Of a DNA stretch of 64,000 bases, positions 36,249 through 44,969 are shown in pieces (within the stretch, counting starts at the first letter, position 1; each line of letters begins with the position of its first letter). The position numbers were made by a program, and so were the translations under genes. The notes under the pieces were generated by a model. That model was not told where the DNA came from, searched no databases, and was given only the letters and a program-made list of their open reading frames with translations. The stretch spans positions 1 through 64,000 of the forward strand of contig JAQSDV010000004.1 in NCBI GenBank assembly GCA_029945425.1. The letters are read 5' to 3'. Source of the DNA: a bacterium (lineage in GTDB: Bacteria > Pseudomonadota > Alphaproteobacteria > Micavibrionales > UBA2020).

Positions 36249-38641
36249 GCAGCCTTCACTTTCTTGATGGAATAGACGCAAGCATCCGGCATTTTTTTCA
36301 TCTTGCCCTCCAGACCCGATATGCTGTTCACGTTAATAAACAGGAATGCTTCGCCAAGGTTGGATTTGCCGATAAATTCAGTCAGCTCCGCCTGCAGTTT
36401 TTTCTGGGTCGAAAACATCGACTGCTTCATCTTGAACGCGACAAGATAAGACGGGTATTCCGGAAGATACTGCACCTTTTTCTGCACGATATAGACGCTG
36501 TGCAGCAGTTTATGGTTCGCGCAATGCGCGGCAAGCACCTTCACCGCATCCGCCGGCAGGCCATGCGGCAGGTAACTGTCGGTGGCCAGCACAATCTCGC
36601 GTTCCTCCGCCCCCGCCTGACGCTCGTAATCCCATGTGGTCAGTTTTTCTTCCCACGGTTTCGCTTCGTCTTTGCGGTTATGTTTGTAAAAATAGGCGAT
36701 GGCGTGGCGGCTTGCGCTGGGCAGTGCTTGCGGATCTTTTTTCGCCAGCATTTGCAATACCGCCAGTTGAGATTCATCGCCGCCGTCCAGCTTGATGCCC
36801 GCTATATTCATCTGCGCAACGTTATTATCGGGTTCGCGGCGCAATATTTCCTCGCAGGCCGCGATGATGGCGGCATCATCCTTCGCGCGGTCGGCGGCGG
36901 CAATCACCTCATCCAGCTCCTCGCGCGTCAGTTCCGGCAGGTTTTTCTGTTTCAGTTCGGCGTAGCGCGCCGTCACATGCAAATGCGCCGTATGCGCGGC
37001 CTGCCAATGCGGCTTGGCTGCTTCCAGCCATTCGGCGTTGAAGACGCCCGCGAGTTTTTGCTCCGCCGCGCCCAGCAATTCGCGCGCGGCGCTGCTGGCA
37101 ACGGGCTGCGGCGCGATAAAGCCATGCCCCAGCGCCCTCACACGCTCCATCAGCGTCGGATGCGTGCTGGCATAGCCGGGTTCTTCCTTGGTCACGATAT
37201 CGATGATGTCTTTCTGGTCGCGCGTCTCGCCAAAGAAACCTGCCATCGCCGTATAGGGCGCTTCGCCCGCAGGGTCCGGCGTGGCTTCGGCTTTTTTCCA
37301 CTGGTCGCGCCAATATAAAGTCGCCGTTTCATGGTCGCGCACCGCGACCGCAGACAGCGCCGCCGCCGCGTGATCCGCTCCCGCCAGTTTCGCGGCAAAG
37401 GCATCGGCCTCGTATTCGCATCTGCGCGACAGCGCAAAACTGTACGCGCTGAACACGCCGATAAACCAGTTGTAAAAGCGGTTCAGTTTCAGCGCATACC
37501 ACATATGCTCGAACTGCAAACGGTCGCCGAGAATAAGCCAGCTGGTGCGGATGCGGTAAATCCATTGCCCCAGCGCGTTATCCTTGGCTGCCACATGCCC
37601 GTATTCATGCCCCACGACACTTGCCAGTTGCGGCAGCGTCAATGCCTGCATCAGCGGCAAGCCCAATGTCAGCACCACCGGCCCGAAGCCGAAAAAGCCG
37701 AGGAAGCCCGTGTTGCGCGAAACGCTCGCGTTCATTTCATTGCTGATATAAACGCCGGCGAAGCGCGGCCCTTGCGCCTTTTCGATGATGCGCGACAAAA
37801 ATGCGAAAAGCTGCGGCGCATCCTGTTCGCGGATTTCGAGACCCGGCGGCGGGAAATTCGGCAGCAGCATGGATTTCGCCATGATGAATGAAAAACCGAT
37901 CGGCACCGCCGCCAGCACGAAGGCCAGCTTGGCCGCCCCCGCATTCGCACCCGTCAGCAGCAGCACCGCCGCCCCCAAGCCCAGCCCGATCGGGATCATC
38001 AGCAGAATTGCGCCGAACACGACCGCATAACCGACCAACGCCAGCCGCACGGTGCGTTTTTTCAGCCATGCGGGGTCTGCTTTCGCCTTGGCTTCGATCA
38101 GCTTGACCAGATTCACGAAATCATCGTCGCGCTTTTTGCGTTCCGCCGGCGTGATGATCCGCATGTCGTCCGCGATCATCCACATCAGGTAAAGCGGCGG
38201 CAGCACCAGCGCCATGAACAGCGCCATCATGAAATGCCAGTTGAAGCGGAAACCGCCGATGGAAAACCGCATCGACTGGTCCTGCGCGATATCCCATTCC
38301 GTCACAAACGGATGCTGCGCCATGCCCGTGTCGAACACGCGGCCTTTCTTCACCTGATGGCGTTGCGACCTGCCGCTATACATCCATTCGATAAAATCGG
38401 CATTCAGCGTGAATTCACGTTTATCGATTGCGCCGGTCAGCAGCATGCGCGGCGGAAAGGCCGACCAGTCCATCTGGCGCGAGACGTATTTCCAGTCATA
38501 CGGCCCCTGCCACTTCGTGATGCCTTCGGCCTGCGACATTTTTTCAAGCGGCGCGTCAAACGTCGCATTCGTCGCGGCGAATTGCAGCGCCGCCGGCCAG
38601 ATGATCAGGAAGATGATGGTGCAGATAATACGCTTCAGCAT
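36245..38641 (-). CDS. Membrane M48-family zinc metallopeptidase
   Basis: A 798-residue protein. It has an N-terminal hydrophobic helix, further membrane segments around residues 135-155 and 195-260, and then the catalytic motif H345-E-Y-G-H349 inside VVGHEYGHVAAKDN, with CEYEADAFAAKLAG giving the third zinc ligand around residue 410. This is the M48 (HtpX/Ste24-like) arrangement. A C-terminal region of ~300 residues has TPR-like helices (DDAAIIAACEEILRREPDNN). It probably cuts membrane or envelope proteins. Its stop overlaps the next gene by 4 nt. The protein is much longer than HtpX, so it is not a simple orthologue. Confidence 0.87.
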   Translation of the reverse strand: MLKRIICTIIFLIIWPAALQFAATNATFDAPLEKMSQAEGITKWQGPYDWKYVSRQMDWSAFPPRMLLTGAIDKREFTLNADFIEWMYSGRSQRHQVKKGRVFDTGMAQHPFVTEWDIAQDQSMRFSIGGFRFNWHFMMALFMALVLPPLYLMWMIADDMRIITPAERKKRDDDFVNLVKLIEAKAKADPAWLKKRTVRLALVGYAVVFGAILLMIPIGLGLGAAVLLLTGANAGAAKLAFVLAAVPIGFSFIMAKSMLLPNFPPPGLEIREQDAPQLFAFLSRIIEKAQGPRFAGVYISNEMNASVSRNTGFLGFFGFGPVVLTLGLPLMQALTLPQLASVVGHEYGHVAAKDNALGQWIYRIRTSWLILGDRLQFEHMWYALKLNRFYNWFIGVFSAYSFALSRRCEYEADAFAAKLAGADHAAAALSAVAVRDHETATLYWRDQWKKAEATPDPAGEAPYTAMAGFFGETRDQKDIIDIVTKEEPGYASTHPTLMERVRALGHGFIAPQPVASSAARELLGAAEQKLAGVFNAEWLEAAKPHWQAAHTAHLHVTARYAELKQKNLPELTREELDEVIAAADRAKDDAAIIAACEEILRREPDNNVAQMNIAGIKLDGGDESQLAVLQMLAKKDPQALPSASRHAIAYFYKHNRKDEAKPWEEKLTTWDYERQAGAEEREIVLATDSYLPHGLPADAVKVLAAHCANHKLLHSVYIVQKKVQYLPEYPSYLVAFKMKQSMFSTQKKLQAELTEFIGKSNLGEAFLFINVNSISGLEGKMKKMPDACVYSIKKVKAA

Positions 38642-38707
38642 GAATGGGAACTCCGGAATGTCCGTGTTCCATTCTAAATGCCGGAGTTTAAAGAAACTCT
38701 AACTGGA

Positions 38708-39730
38708 TTATGGCGAATACGGGCGGTCGGGTTTGGCGGATTGCGGCGGAATTTGCGGGTTCAGCGTTACACGGATTTTCAAAACCAGTTCATCCTTGTC
38801 AAATTCGGTATAGCGCAGGTGCCACGGCTTGCCCTCGCCCTCGCCCGCCCGTTCCTGATACAGCAGCCCCAGTTTGTCACCCATGTCGATGGTGTCGGGA
38901 TGCCCGTTTTCGCCCGTGCCTTCGGGATAGGCGGTGGGTTCCACGGGCGTATCCATCGCGGTAAAAGGCCCGCCCGCTGTTCTGGAGGCGGCAAAAAATA
39001 CGCGCTGCCGTGTGCCGCGGTCAGACAACTCCCTGTCCAGAAACGCGACGCCGACCATCAGGAAAGCGTCATCGGCCAGCTGCACGACCTTCGCCCCCTC
39101 CAGCCCCCATTCGTAATTGGCGGAGCCGGGTTTGTTGTGGAACGGCACGTCTTCCTGTTTCAGCGCCAGCACAGGCGCTTCCCAGGCCTCGGTCCCTTTT
39201 TCGCGTAAAGCGACATAGACGTCGCCACATCCAAGGCTGCGATAGCCGGAAAACGTCATGCAGTCGAATTCACGCCCGCCGATTTTTACGTCCGACAGCG
39301 CGACATCATACAAACTCAACACAGGAAAATCGCCCTGCGGCACATCATCCGCCGTCATGGCAGGCAGCGGCGCACCCGTAAAATGTCGGCCATCGGTGGA
39401 TGACGCCTGCGCGATAACGCCGGTTGTGCTGAAGCAGCTGGTCTGGATCAGCATGTCCCATGTGCCGTCTTGTTTTTGCACAACGGCGGGGGCGACGACT
39501 TCGGGGCCGGGCACGTTGGTGATGACGGTCGGCTCCAATTCTTGCCACGGTCCGGCGGGATGGTCGGCCTTGAACCGCCCGACGCACCACGGCTTGTCCT
39601 TTTCCGTGCCGTTGCTGGCGAACATGTAATAACTGCCATCGGCAGCCTTCACCACGCTCGGGTCCTTGATCTCGAAATAGCCGGTATCGATGTCATTCAG
39701 GCGGCGGAACGCGACGCGGGTCGAGGGCAT
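38708..39730 (-). CDS. Five-bladed beta-propeller glycosidase-like protein (GH43/32-like)
   Basis: A 340-residue protein with DPSVVKAADGSYYMFAS near residue 28, APAVVQKQDGTWDMLIQ, repeated blade motifs and GHPDTIDMGDKLGLLYQ at the end, the pattern of five-bladed glycosidase folds. It lacks a signal peptide, so it should act in the cytoplasm unless exported otherwise. I chose the ATG at 39730 (AAAAGG 8 nt upstream) rather than an in-frame TTG 15 nt earlier. The likely catalytic acids are the Asp in KDPSVV and a Glu in EWGLEG, by analogy only. Substrate is unknown. It is divergent from a polysaccharide synthase gene. Confidence 0.68.
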   Translation of the reverse strand: MPSTRVAFRRLNDIDTGYFEIKDPSVVKAADGSYYMFASNGTEKDKPWCVGRFKADHPAGPWQELEPTVITNVPGPEVVAPAVVQKQDGTWDMLIQTSCFSTTGVIAQASSTDGRHFTGAPLPAMTADDVPQGDFPVLSLYDVALSDVKIGGREFDCMTFSGYRSLGCGDVYVALREKGTEAWEAPVLALKQEDVPFHNKPGSANYEWGLEGAKVVQLADDAFLMVGVAFLDRELSDRGTRQRVFFAASRTAGGPFTAMDTPVEPTAYPEGTGENGHPDTIDMGDKLGLLYQERAGEGEGKPWHLRYTEFDKDELVLKIRVTLNPQIPPQSAKPDRPYSP

Positions 39731-39869
39731 GGAAGGCCTTTTCAAAATATGATTTTAAGGCCTCACCCTATGTCACCCCCCTTTTACGTACAAGGCCTTG
39801 TATTCGCAAGATAAATTCAGGTTTATGTCTTTTTGCAGTGCAGCGCGACTGTCTATTTTCATCTGTATA

Positions 39870-39907
39870 TATAATGACTTGGAAGTCGATGAGCCCCCGA
39901 AAGGGGC
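39870..39907 (+). promoter_or_regulatory. Candidate -10 box and 5'-UTR hairpin before the GT2 synthase
   Basis: TATAAT at 39870-39875 (weak -35) lies about 100 nt upstream of the GT2 gene. Downstream, GCCCC (39893-39897) and GGGGC (39903-39907) form a 5-bp GC stem with a CGAAA loop. The hairpin lies in the predicted leader. I do not recognise a known riboswitch. Confidence 0.35.
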
Positions 39908-39977
39908 GTTTATCTATTGCCATATATGCGCGCGAAAGTGTAGGTTGCAGCAGTAACCGGAACGGAGCCTCCCCTAC

Positions 39978-41861
39978 ATGTCAGACACCCAGAAACGCAG
40001 CGCCGACATCCTGACCGCGCGCCTTGTGCTGATGGGGTTGTTCATCGCCGTCGCTTGCGTTTATTTCCCGTGGCGTCTCACCGTATTCAATCCGGCGTCA
40101 CCCGTATTTTCGGCCGTGTTTTTCGCCGTCGAGCTGGTGGGTTTCATGTGGGGCATCGTGTTTCTGGTGAGCGTGCTGAAAATTTCCCCGCCCCAGACGC
40201 TGCCCGTTGCGCCCGGCATCGCGGTCGATGTCTTTATCCCGACCTATAACGAGCCTGTCGATATCGTGCGCCGCACGGCGGCGGCGGCGATGCGCATTTC
40301 ATATCCCCACGAAACCTGGATTCTGGACGACGGCAACCGTCCCGCGATGCGTGCGATGGCCGATGAACTGGGCTGCCGCTATATCGCGCGCGCCGAAAAC
40401 ACACATGCCAAGGCAGGCAACCTGAACAACGCGCTGAAACACGCGAAGGGCGAATTCATCGCGCTGTTCGACGCCGATTTCATCGCCGAGCCGCGCTTCC
40501 TCGACCGTACGCTCGGCTATTTCGCCGATCCCAAAATCGCCTTCGTGCAGCCCCCCCAGGAATATTACAATTTCGATTCATACCAGTATGTCGGGTCCGA
40601 CCGCGCGCATAACTCATGGTCGGAACATTCGCTGTTTTACCGCGTCATTCAGGCAGGTCGCGACGTTTATAACGGCACGATGTTCTGCGGCTGCAGCGCG
40701 GTATTGCGTCGCGCCGCGATCGATTCCGTGGGCGGCATCGCAACCGGCACGGTGACCGAAGACATGCATACCTCGGTGCGCCTGCACAACGCGGGCTGGG
40801 ATTCCGCGTTCCATGCCGAAACGTTGTCGGCCGGTTTGTCGCCGCATGATGCCGATGGTTTCCGCCGCCAGCGCCTGCGCTGGGCGCAGGGCGCGATGCA
40901 GGTTTTCCGCAAGGAAAAGCTGATTACGGGCGCAAAGGGGCTGAGCCCTTTCCAGCGCCTTGCCTATCTGATGCATGTGATTGCGCATATGGAGGGCCTG
41001 CGCCATGCCTTCATTTACCTGACCCCTATCGTGACGCTGGGCCTTGGCATGTCGCCGTTCCGCCTTGACCTGACGTTCCAGGAATGGGCGATGTTTTCGC
41101 TGCCCACAATCGTGCTGGGCATTTTCTGCTTCGAGGAATTTGCGCGCGGCCATGCGCGCATTTTGCGCAACGAGCTGTTCAACCTTGCGCGCTGCCCGTC
41201 GTCGATCCACGCGATGCTGGCCCTGATCGACAAGCGCCATATCCCCTTCCGCGTGACGTCCAAGGTCAAGGACGGCCCGCGCGGCTTTATGTTCCCGTGG
41301 TTCATCCTTGCGGCGACGCTTGTCGCCATCGTCAAGGCGCTGTGGGAGGTGTGGCACGGCACCGCGATGCTGACGGGCTGGCCGCTTGTCACCGTGATGA
41401 CATGGGCGACCCTGAGCGCGATGATGGCCGTCGGCGTCTGCCTGCTGACGCATCGCTGCGACACCAACCGCCGTTTCTTTTCCCGCTTCCCCGCAGCGCT
41501 TCCCGTCACGTTGCAGCCGGAAAACGGCGCGCCTGCGGTGAGGGCGCTCGTGACCGAAATTTCGGATGGCGGCTTGACCCTGGGTACCGTTGACGGCGGA
41601 GAGTTGCCGGCGGGACGCGTGACGGGCGCATTGAAGCTTTGCGGACAGGAGGCACCCTTCACCCTTAACCTGCAGCTACGCGAAGGCCGCGCGGGCGGCG
41701 GCACCCTAATATGGAAAAATGAGCTGCAGCGCGACCATTACCTGCATTTGATCCTGGTCGACCGGATCCGCTTCCTCGCCACTTTCGACGATGTGGAGCA
41801 AAAAACCTATCTCGGCTGGCTGCTGCCGCGCCGGACCCCGCAGGCGCAACTGCAGGAATAA
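39978..41861 (+). CDS. Cellulose-synthase-like GT2 glycosyltransferase with PilZ-like C-terminus
   Basis: A 627-residue inner-membrane processive glycosyltransferase. Two N-terminal membrane helices (~15-70) precede the GT2 domain with the full catalytic set: ILDDG, FDADF, TED and QRLRW. More helices follow (~335-500). The C-terminal ~100 residues look like a PilZ c-di-GMP receptor domain: FFSRFPA gives a possible RxxxR region, but the second motif reads EISDGG, with Glu instead of the usual Asp/Asn, so c-di-GMP binding is uncertain. It probably makes a beta-glucan such as cellulose and exports it. BcsS follows, but no bcsB, bcsC or bcsZ is present. Upstream helices and order match BcsA. Confidence 0.88.
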   Translation: MSDTQKRSADILTARLVLMGLFIAVACVYFPWRLTVFNPASPVFSAVFFAVELVGFMWGIVFLVSVLKISPPQTLPVAPGIAVDVFIPTYNEPVDIVRRTAAAAMRISYPHETWILDDGNRPAMRAMADELGCRYIARAENTHAKAGNLNNALKHAKGEFIALFDADFIAEPRFLDRTLGYFADPKIAFVQPPQEYYNFDSYQYVGSDRAHNSWSEHSLFYRVIQAGRDVYNGTMFCGCSAVLRRAAIDSVGGIATGTVTEDMHTSVRLHNAGWDSAFHAETLSAGLSPHDADGFRRQRLRWAQGAMQVFRKEKLITGAKGLSPFQRLAYLMHVIAHMEGLRHAFIYLTPIVTLGLGMSPFRLDLTFQEWAMFSLPTIVLGIFCFEEFARGHARILRNELFNLARCPSSIHAMLALIDKRHIPFRVTSKVKDGPRGFMFPWFILAATLVAIVKALWEVWHGTAMLTGWPLVTVMTWATLSAMMAVGVCLLTHRCDTNRRFFSRFPAALPVTLQPENGAPAVRALVTEISDGGLTLGTVDGGELPAGRVTGALKLCGQEAPFTLNLQLREGRAGGGTLIWKNELQRDHYLHLILVDRIRFLATFDDVEQKTYLGWLLPRRTPQAQLQE

Positions 41862-42007
41862 CGCCCGTTTTGTGACAAAAGAAACACATCTGGCAAAGTA
41901 GCGACATACCTGCGAAACACCCCTATCGTTCCCTGCGCTAATTGTAATAACTTCGGCTTAGACAGGCTTTGCCTGCCAAAAAGAATTCACCAAAAGGAAA
42001 GACCACT

Positions 42008-42727
42008 ATGACCAAGGCCAGACTGTTTTCGGCAATCGCCCTCGCGGGCTGCCTCTTCGCCGCCCCCGTGACCGCGCAGGCTGAAAAAGCTGCCGGCTGG
42101 ACCGGTATCGATTTTGGTCCCGATTCCTACTACGCCTATATCGGCGCGGTTGCGGCACTGTCGGGCCAGGATATTGCAACGCAGGGCGGCTGGCTTCTGC
42201 GCGCCAGCGCAGGCTTCGGCCAGTATGACTACGACACCACCGCTGTTCCCGGCGGCAATGTCGAGGGCGACGGCTCGGGCGGCGACCTGATGGTCGGTTA
42301 CGCTTACTTCTTCAACGGCGGCAACGCGAAAGCGTATCTGGGCGGCGATGTGAACCACAACAGCCTCGACCCCAACGATCCCACCAGCAAAACCGACGGC
42401 ACCGAAGGCGGCGTGAAGGGCATGCTGGAACTGAACGTCAACGCGGCTGAAAACATCGACCTCGGCGCGATGGGTTCCTACTCCTCGTCGTTCGACAGCT
42501 ACTGGTCGCGCTTCACCGGCACCTATAACTTCGGCGCCGTCAAGTTCGGCCCCGAAGTGCTGTTCATGGGAAATGAATCCTACGACCAGACCCGCATCGG
42601 CGCGGCGCTCTCCGACATCGACCTGAACGGTTTCGCAACCGCGCGCGTCTATGCAGGCTACGCCTCGACCCGCGGTCAAGGCGATGACGGCATGTACGGC
42701 GGCCTCGCTCTCGGCAAAGGATTCTAA
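42008..42727 (+). CDS. bcsS: Cellulose biosynthesis protein BcsS-like outer-membrane beta-barrel
   Basis: A 239-residue secreted protein with a signal peptide ending TAQA. The body is rich in aromatic, alternating beta strands and ends in Phe, as outer-membrane barrels do. Segments DSYYAYIGAVAAL, GWLLRASAGFGQYDYD, SFDSYWSRF, GPEVLFMGNESYDQTRIGA and the C-terminal GMYGGLALGKGF match the BcsS family found with alphaproteobacterial cellulose operons. The start at 42008 has AAAGGAAA 8 nt upstream. Its place right after a BcsA-like synthase supports a role in polymer export or attachment; the exact function of BcsS is not known. Confidence 0.8.
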   Translation: MTKARLFSAIALAGCLFAAPVTAQAEKAAGWTGIDFGPDSYYAYIGAVAALSGQDIATQGGWLLRASAGFGQYDYDTTAVPGGNVEGDGSGGDLMVGYAYFFNGGNAKAYLGGDVNHNSLDPNDPTSKTDGTEGGVKGMLELNVNAAENIDLGAMGSYSSSFDSYWSRFTGTYNFGAVKFGPEVLFMGNESYDQTRIGAALSDIDLNGFATARVYAGYASTRGQGDDGMYGGLALGKGF

Positions 42728-43262
42728 AATTATCGCCCTTACAAGGCGGCACGTTATCCAAACGCTCCTGGCGCTCTGCGCCGGGGGCGTTTGTCTTTTG
42801 GGGCATAGCGCGAATGCCGCGCCGTTCCGCACCGTATGGAATAACGACAACCACAACCCCACGCCTGAAAACTTCGCCATGCTTTGCGCCTTCATCACGT
42901 TGCAGGACGATCTTGACCCGCAAAGCATGAAGGCTGTTTACGAGAAGCTGATGGACGAGCCGTGGGGCCCCAGCCATATCACGCGCCTGCACACGAAAAT
43001 CGGCGCGGCGCTGGAACGCGACCCATCTGCGCGCGACAAAACGCCCCTGCACGGTACGGAATGGCAATTTGATGACGGCGAAAAGTGGTTCGCACGGCAT
43101 GTGCTGGAAATCTGGTACACCGGCTGCTACGAAAACGCCGAACGCCCAAGCGCACGCATGTTATACGAAGGCGCGCTGATGTATCGCGCTGTCGCGGGCG
43201 TATTAAATGTGCCGATGGTTGAGCCGCTCGGCTTTGGAAACTGGGAAAAGCCGCCGTCATGA
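42684..43262 (+). CDS. Small subunit of FAD-dependent sugar/alcohol dehydrogenase (FAD-SLDH-like), Tat-exported
   Basis: A 192-residue protein with a likely twin-arginine signal (LTRRHVIQTLLALCAGG, ending ANA). The body fits the small subunit of membrane gluconate/sorbitol dehydrogenases: FAMLCAFITLQDDLDP near the start and ARHVLEIWYTGCYEN, YEGALMYRAVAG and a WEKPP end. The small subunit carries the flavoprotein across the membrane. The start is uncertain: no start codon lies after the bcsS stop, so the gene must begin inside bcsS, at 42684 or at 42651. It overlaps the GMC gene by 4 nt. No cytochrome subunit is present. Confidence 0.72.
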   Translation: MTACTAASLSAKDSKIIALTRRHVIQTLLALCAGGVCLLGHSANAAPFRTVWNNDNHNPTPENFAMLCAFITLQDDLDPQSMKAVYEKLMDEPWGPSHITRLHTKIGAALERDPSARDKTPLHGTEWQFDDGEKWFARHVLEIWYTGCYENAERPSARMLYEGALMYRAVAGVLNVPMVEPLGFGNWEKPPS

Positions 43263-44860
43263 CATCCGGTAAAAACATCGACGCCGACGTCGTCATCATT
43301 GGCTCCGGCGTTGCGGGCGCCATTACCGCCTGCCGTCTGGCCGAAAGGGGCGTGAAGAATATCGTGGTGCTGGAGGCCGGCCCCCGCATCGACCGCGCCG
43401 CAACGGTGCAGAATTTCATGAAAAGCCCCTATGCCGATGCGTCATCGGGCTATCCCAACACCGCGCATGCGCCGCGCCCCGACTGGAACACCGAAAACGC
43501 CGGTAGCAGCATCGTCATGACGGGACCCGTAGCGACAAAGACCGAATACCTGCGCGTCGTCGGCGGCACGACATGGCATTGGGGCGGCAGTACCCCCCGG
43601 CTGCACCCCGCCGATTTCGCCTTGCGTAAAAATTATGGCGTCGGGCATGACTGGCCGTTCGGGTATGACACCCTCGCGCCCTATTACAACGAAGCCGAGA
43701 AAGAACTCGGCGTGGCGGGGGATTCAACATTTGATGACGGATCACCGCGCGACATGCCTTTTCCCATGCCGCCCATCCCGTTGAGCTTCTGCGACAAGCA
43801 GATCGCCAAAGGCCTGCCGGATGTCAAATTTTTCTCCCGCCCTGTCGCGCGGGCCAGCGTGCCGTATCGCGGGCGCAGCCAGTGCGAGGGTTTCGGGTCG
43901 TGCATGCCTGTCTGCCCCTCGGGCGCGCAATATACGGCGGCCGATCATGTGGCGCAGGCCGAGAAATTAGGCGTGCGCGTAATCGAAAATGCGCGCGTTG
44001 ACCGCATCGTGGCGGATGGCTCTGTGAAATATGTCGAGGCCAAACGGCCGGATGGCAGCACCATCACCGTGCGCGGCAAAATTTTCGTGCTTGCCGCCAA
44101 CGGGATGGAAACGCCCCGCCTGCTGTTGATGAGCGCGGGTGAAAGCCATGTATCCGGCATCGCCAACCGTTCGGGGCAGGTCGGACGCAATTTCATGGAT
44201 CACCCGACGCTTATCTTCCGGCTTCTCATGCCCAAACCCGTCTGGCCGGGGCGCGGACCGGTCACGATCATGGCGAGCCACGATTTCCGCGACGGCGCGT
44301 TCCGCAAGCAACGCCCAGGCTGGATCATCTCGACCGAAAACCGCAGCGGCATCTCCGATATCTCCCGCAGCCTGATCGCGCAAGGGGTGGAGCCCCCTGC
44401 GCTGGATGCCGCCATCCGCGACCGCACCTCGCGCGAAATAAATATACTTGCCAGCACCGAACAGCTTCCCGATCCGCAAAACGGCATCACACTGGACTGG
44501 AGCAAACGCGACAGCGCAGGGCAGCCGGTCATGCGGCATTATTATTCCATCGGTGACTATGAACAAAACGGCCTTGATCATATCCGCCGCGATTTTGCGA
44601 ACTACGCCAAAACACTCGGCGCGGAACTGGGCGATACCTTCGGGCCGTTGCCCATCCATCACCAGATGGGCATGACTCGCATGGGCGATGATGCAAAGAC
44701 ATCCGTGACCGATCATTTTGGCCGCTGCCATGACCACGCCAACCTGTTTATCGCAGGGGCGTCGCTGTTCCCGTCTTCTTCTTGCGTCAACCCGACGCTG
44801 ACGATTGCCGCGCTGGCGTTGCGGACAGCAGACGAGATTATGCGCCAGTTGAAGCCATAA
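43259..44860 (+). CDS. GMC-family FAD dehydrogenase large subunit
   Basis: A 533-residue flavoprotein. The Rossmann motif DVVIIGSGVAGAITACRLAE with VLEAGPRI binds FAD. WHWGGSTPRLHPADF, the Cys-rich CEGFGSCMPVCPSGAQY (possibly an iron-sulfur-like or disulfide site, as in gluconate-2-dehydrogenase large subunits) and HHQMGMTRMG with SSCVNPTLTIAALA at the C-terminus identify a GMC oxidoreductase of the membrane dehydrogenase type. It has no signal of its own and probably rides with the Tat-exported small subunit encoded just upstream, whose stop it overlaps by 4 nt. The electron acceptor partner (usually cytochrome c) is missing here. Confidence 0.87.
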   Translation: MTSGKNIDADVVIIGSGVAGAITACRLAERGVKNIVVLEAGPRIDRAATVQNFMKSPYADASSGYPNTAHAPRPDWNTENAGSSIVMTGPVATKTEYLRVVGGTTWHWGGSTPRLHPADFALRKNYGVGHDWPFGYDTLAPYYNEAEKELGVAGDSTFDDGSPRDMPFPMPPIPLSFCDKQIAKGLPDVKFFSRPVARASVPYRGRSQCEGFGSCMPVCPSGAQYTAADHVAQAEKLGVRVIENARVDRIVADGSVKYVEAKRPDGSTITVRGKIFVLAANGMETPRLLLMSAGESHVSGIANRSGQVGRNFMDHPTLIFRLLMPKPVWPGRGPVTIMASHDFRDGAFRKQRPGWIISTENRSGISDISRSLIAQGVEPPALDAAIRDRTSREINILASTEQLPDPQNGITLDWSKRDSAGQPVMRHYYSIGDYEQNGLDHIRRDFANYAKTLGAELGDTFGPLPIHHQMGMTRMGDDAKTSVTDHFGRCHDHANLFIAGASLFPSSSCVNPTLTIAALALRTADEIMRQLKP

Positions 44861-44969
44861 TACGGCAGCCGAAGTTTCCCGATTACCCCTTGCAACAGTT
44901 TGTTAATCGCTTTTCGCTAGAGTGCGGATAACGGTAATTCCGTTAACGGGCATTTTTCAAAGGGCATTC

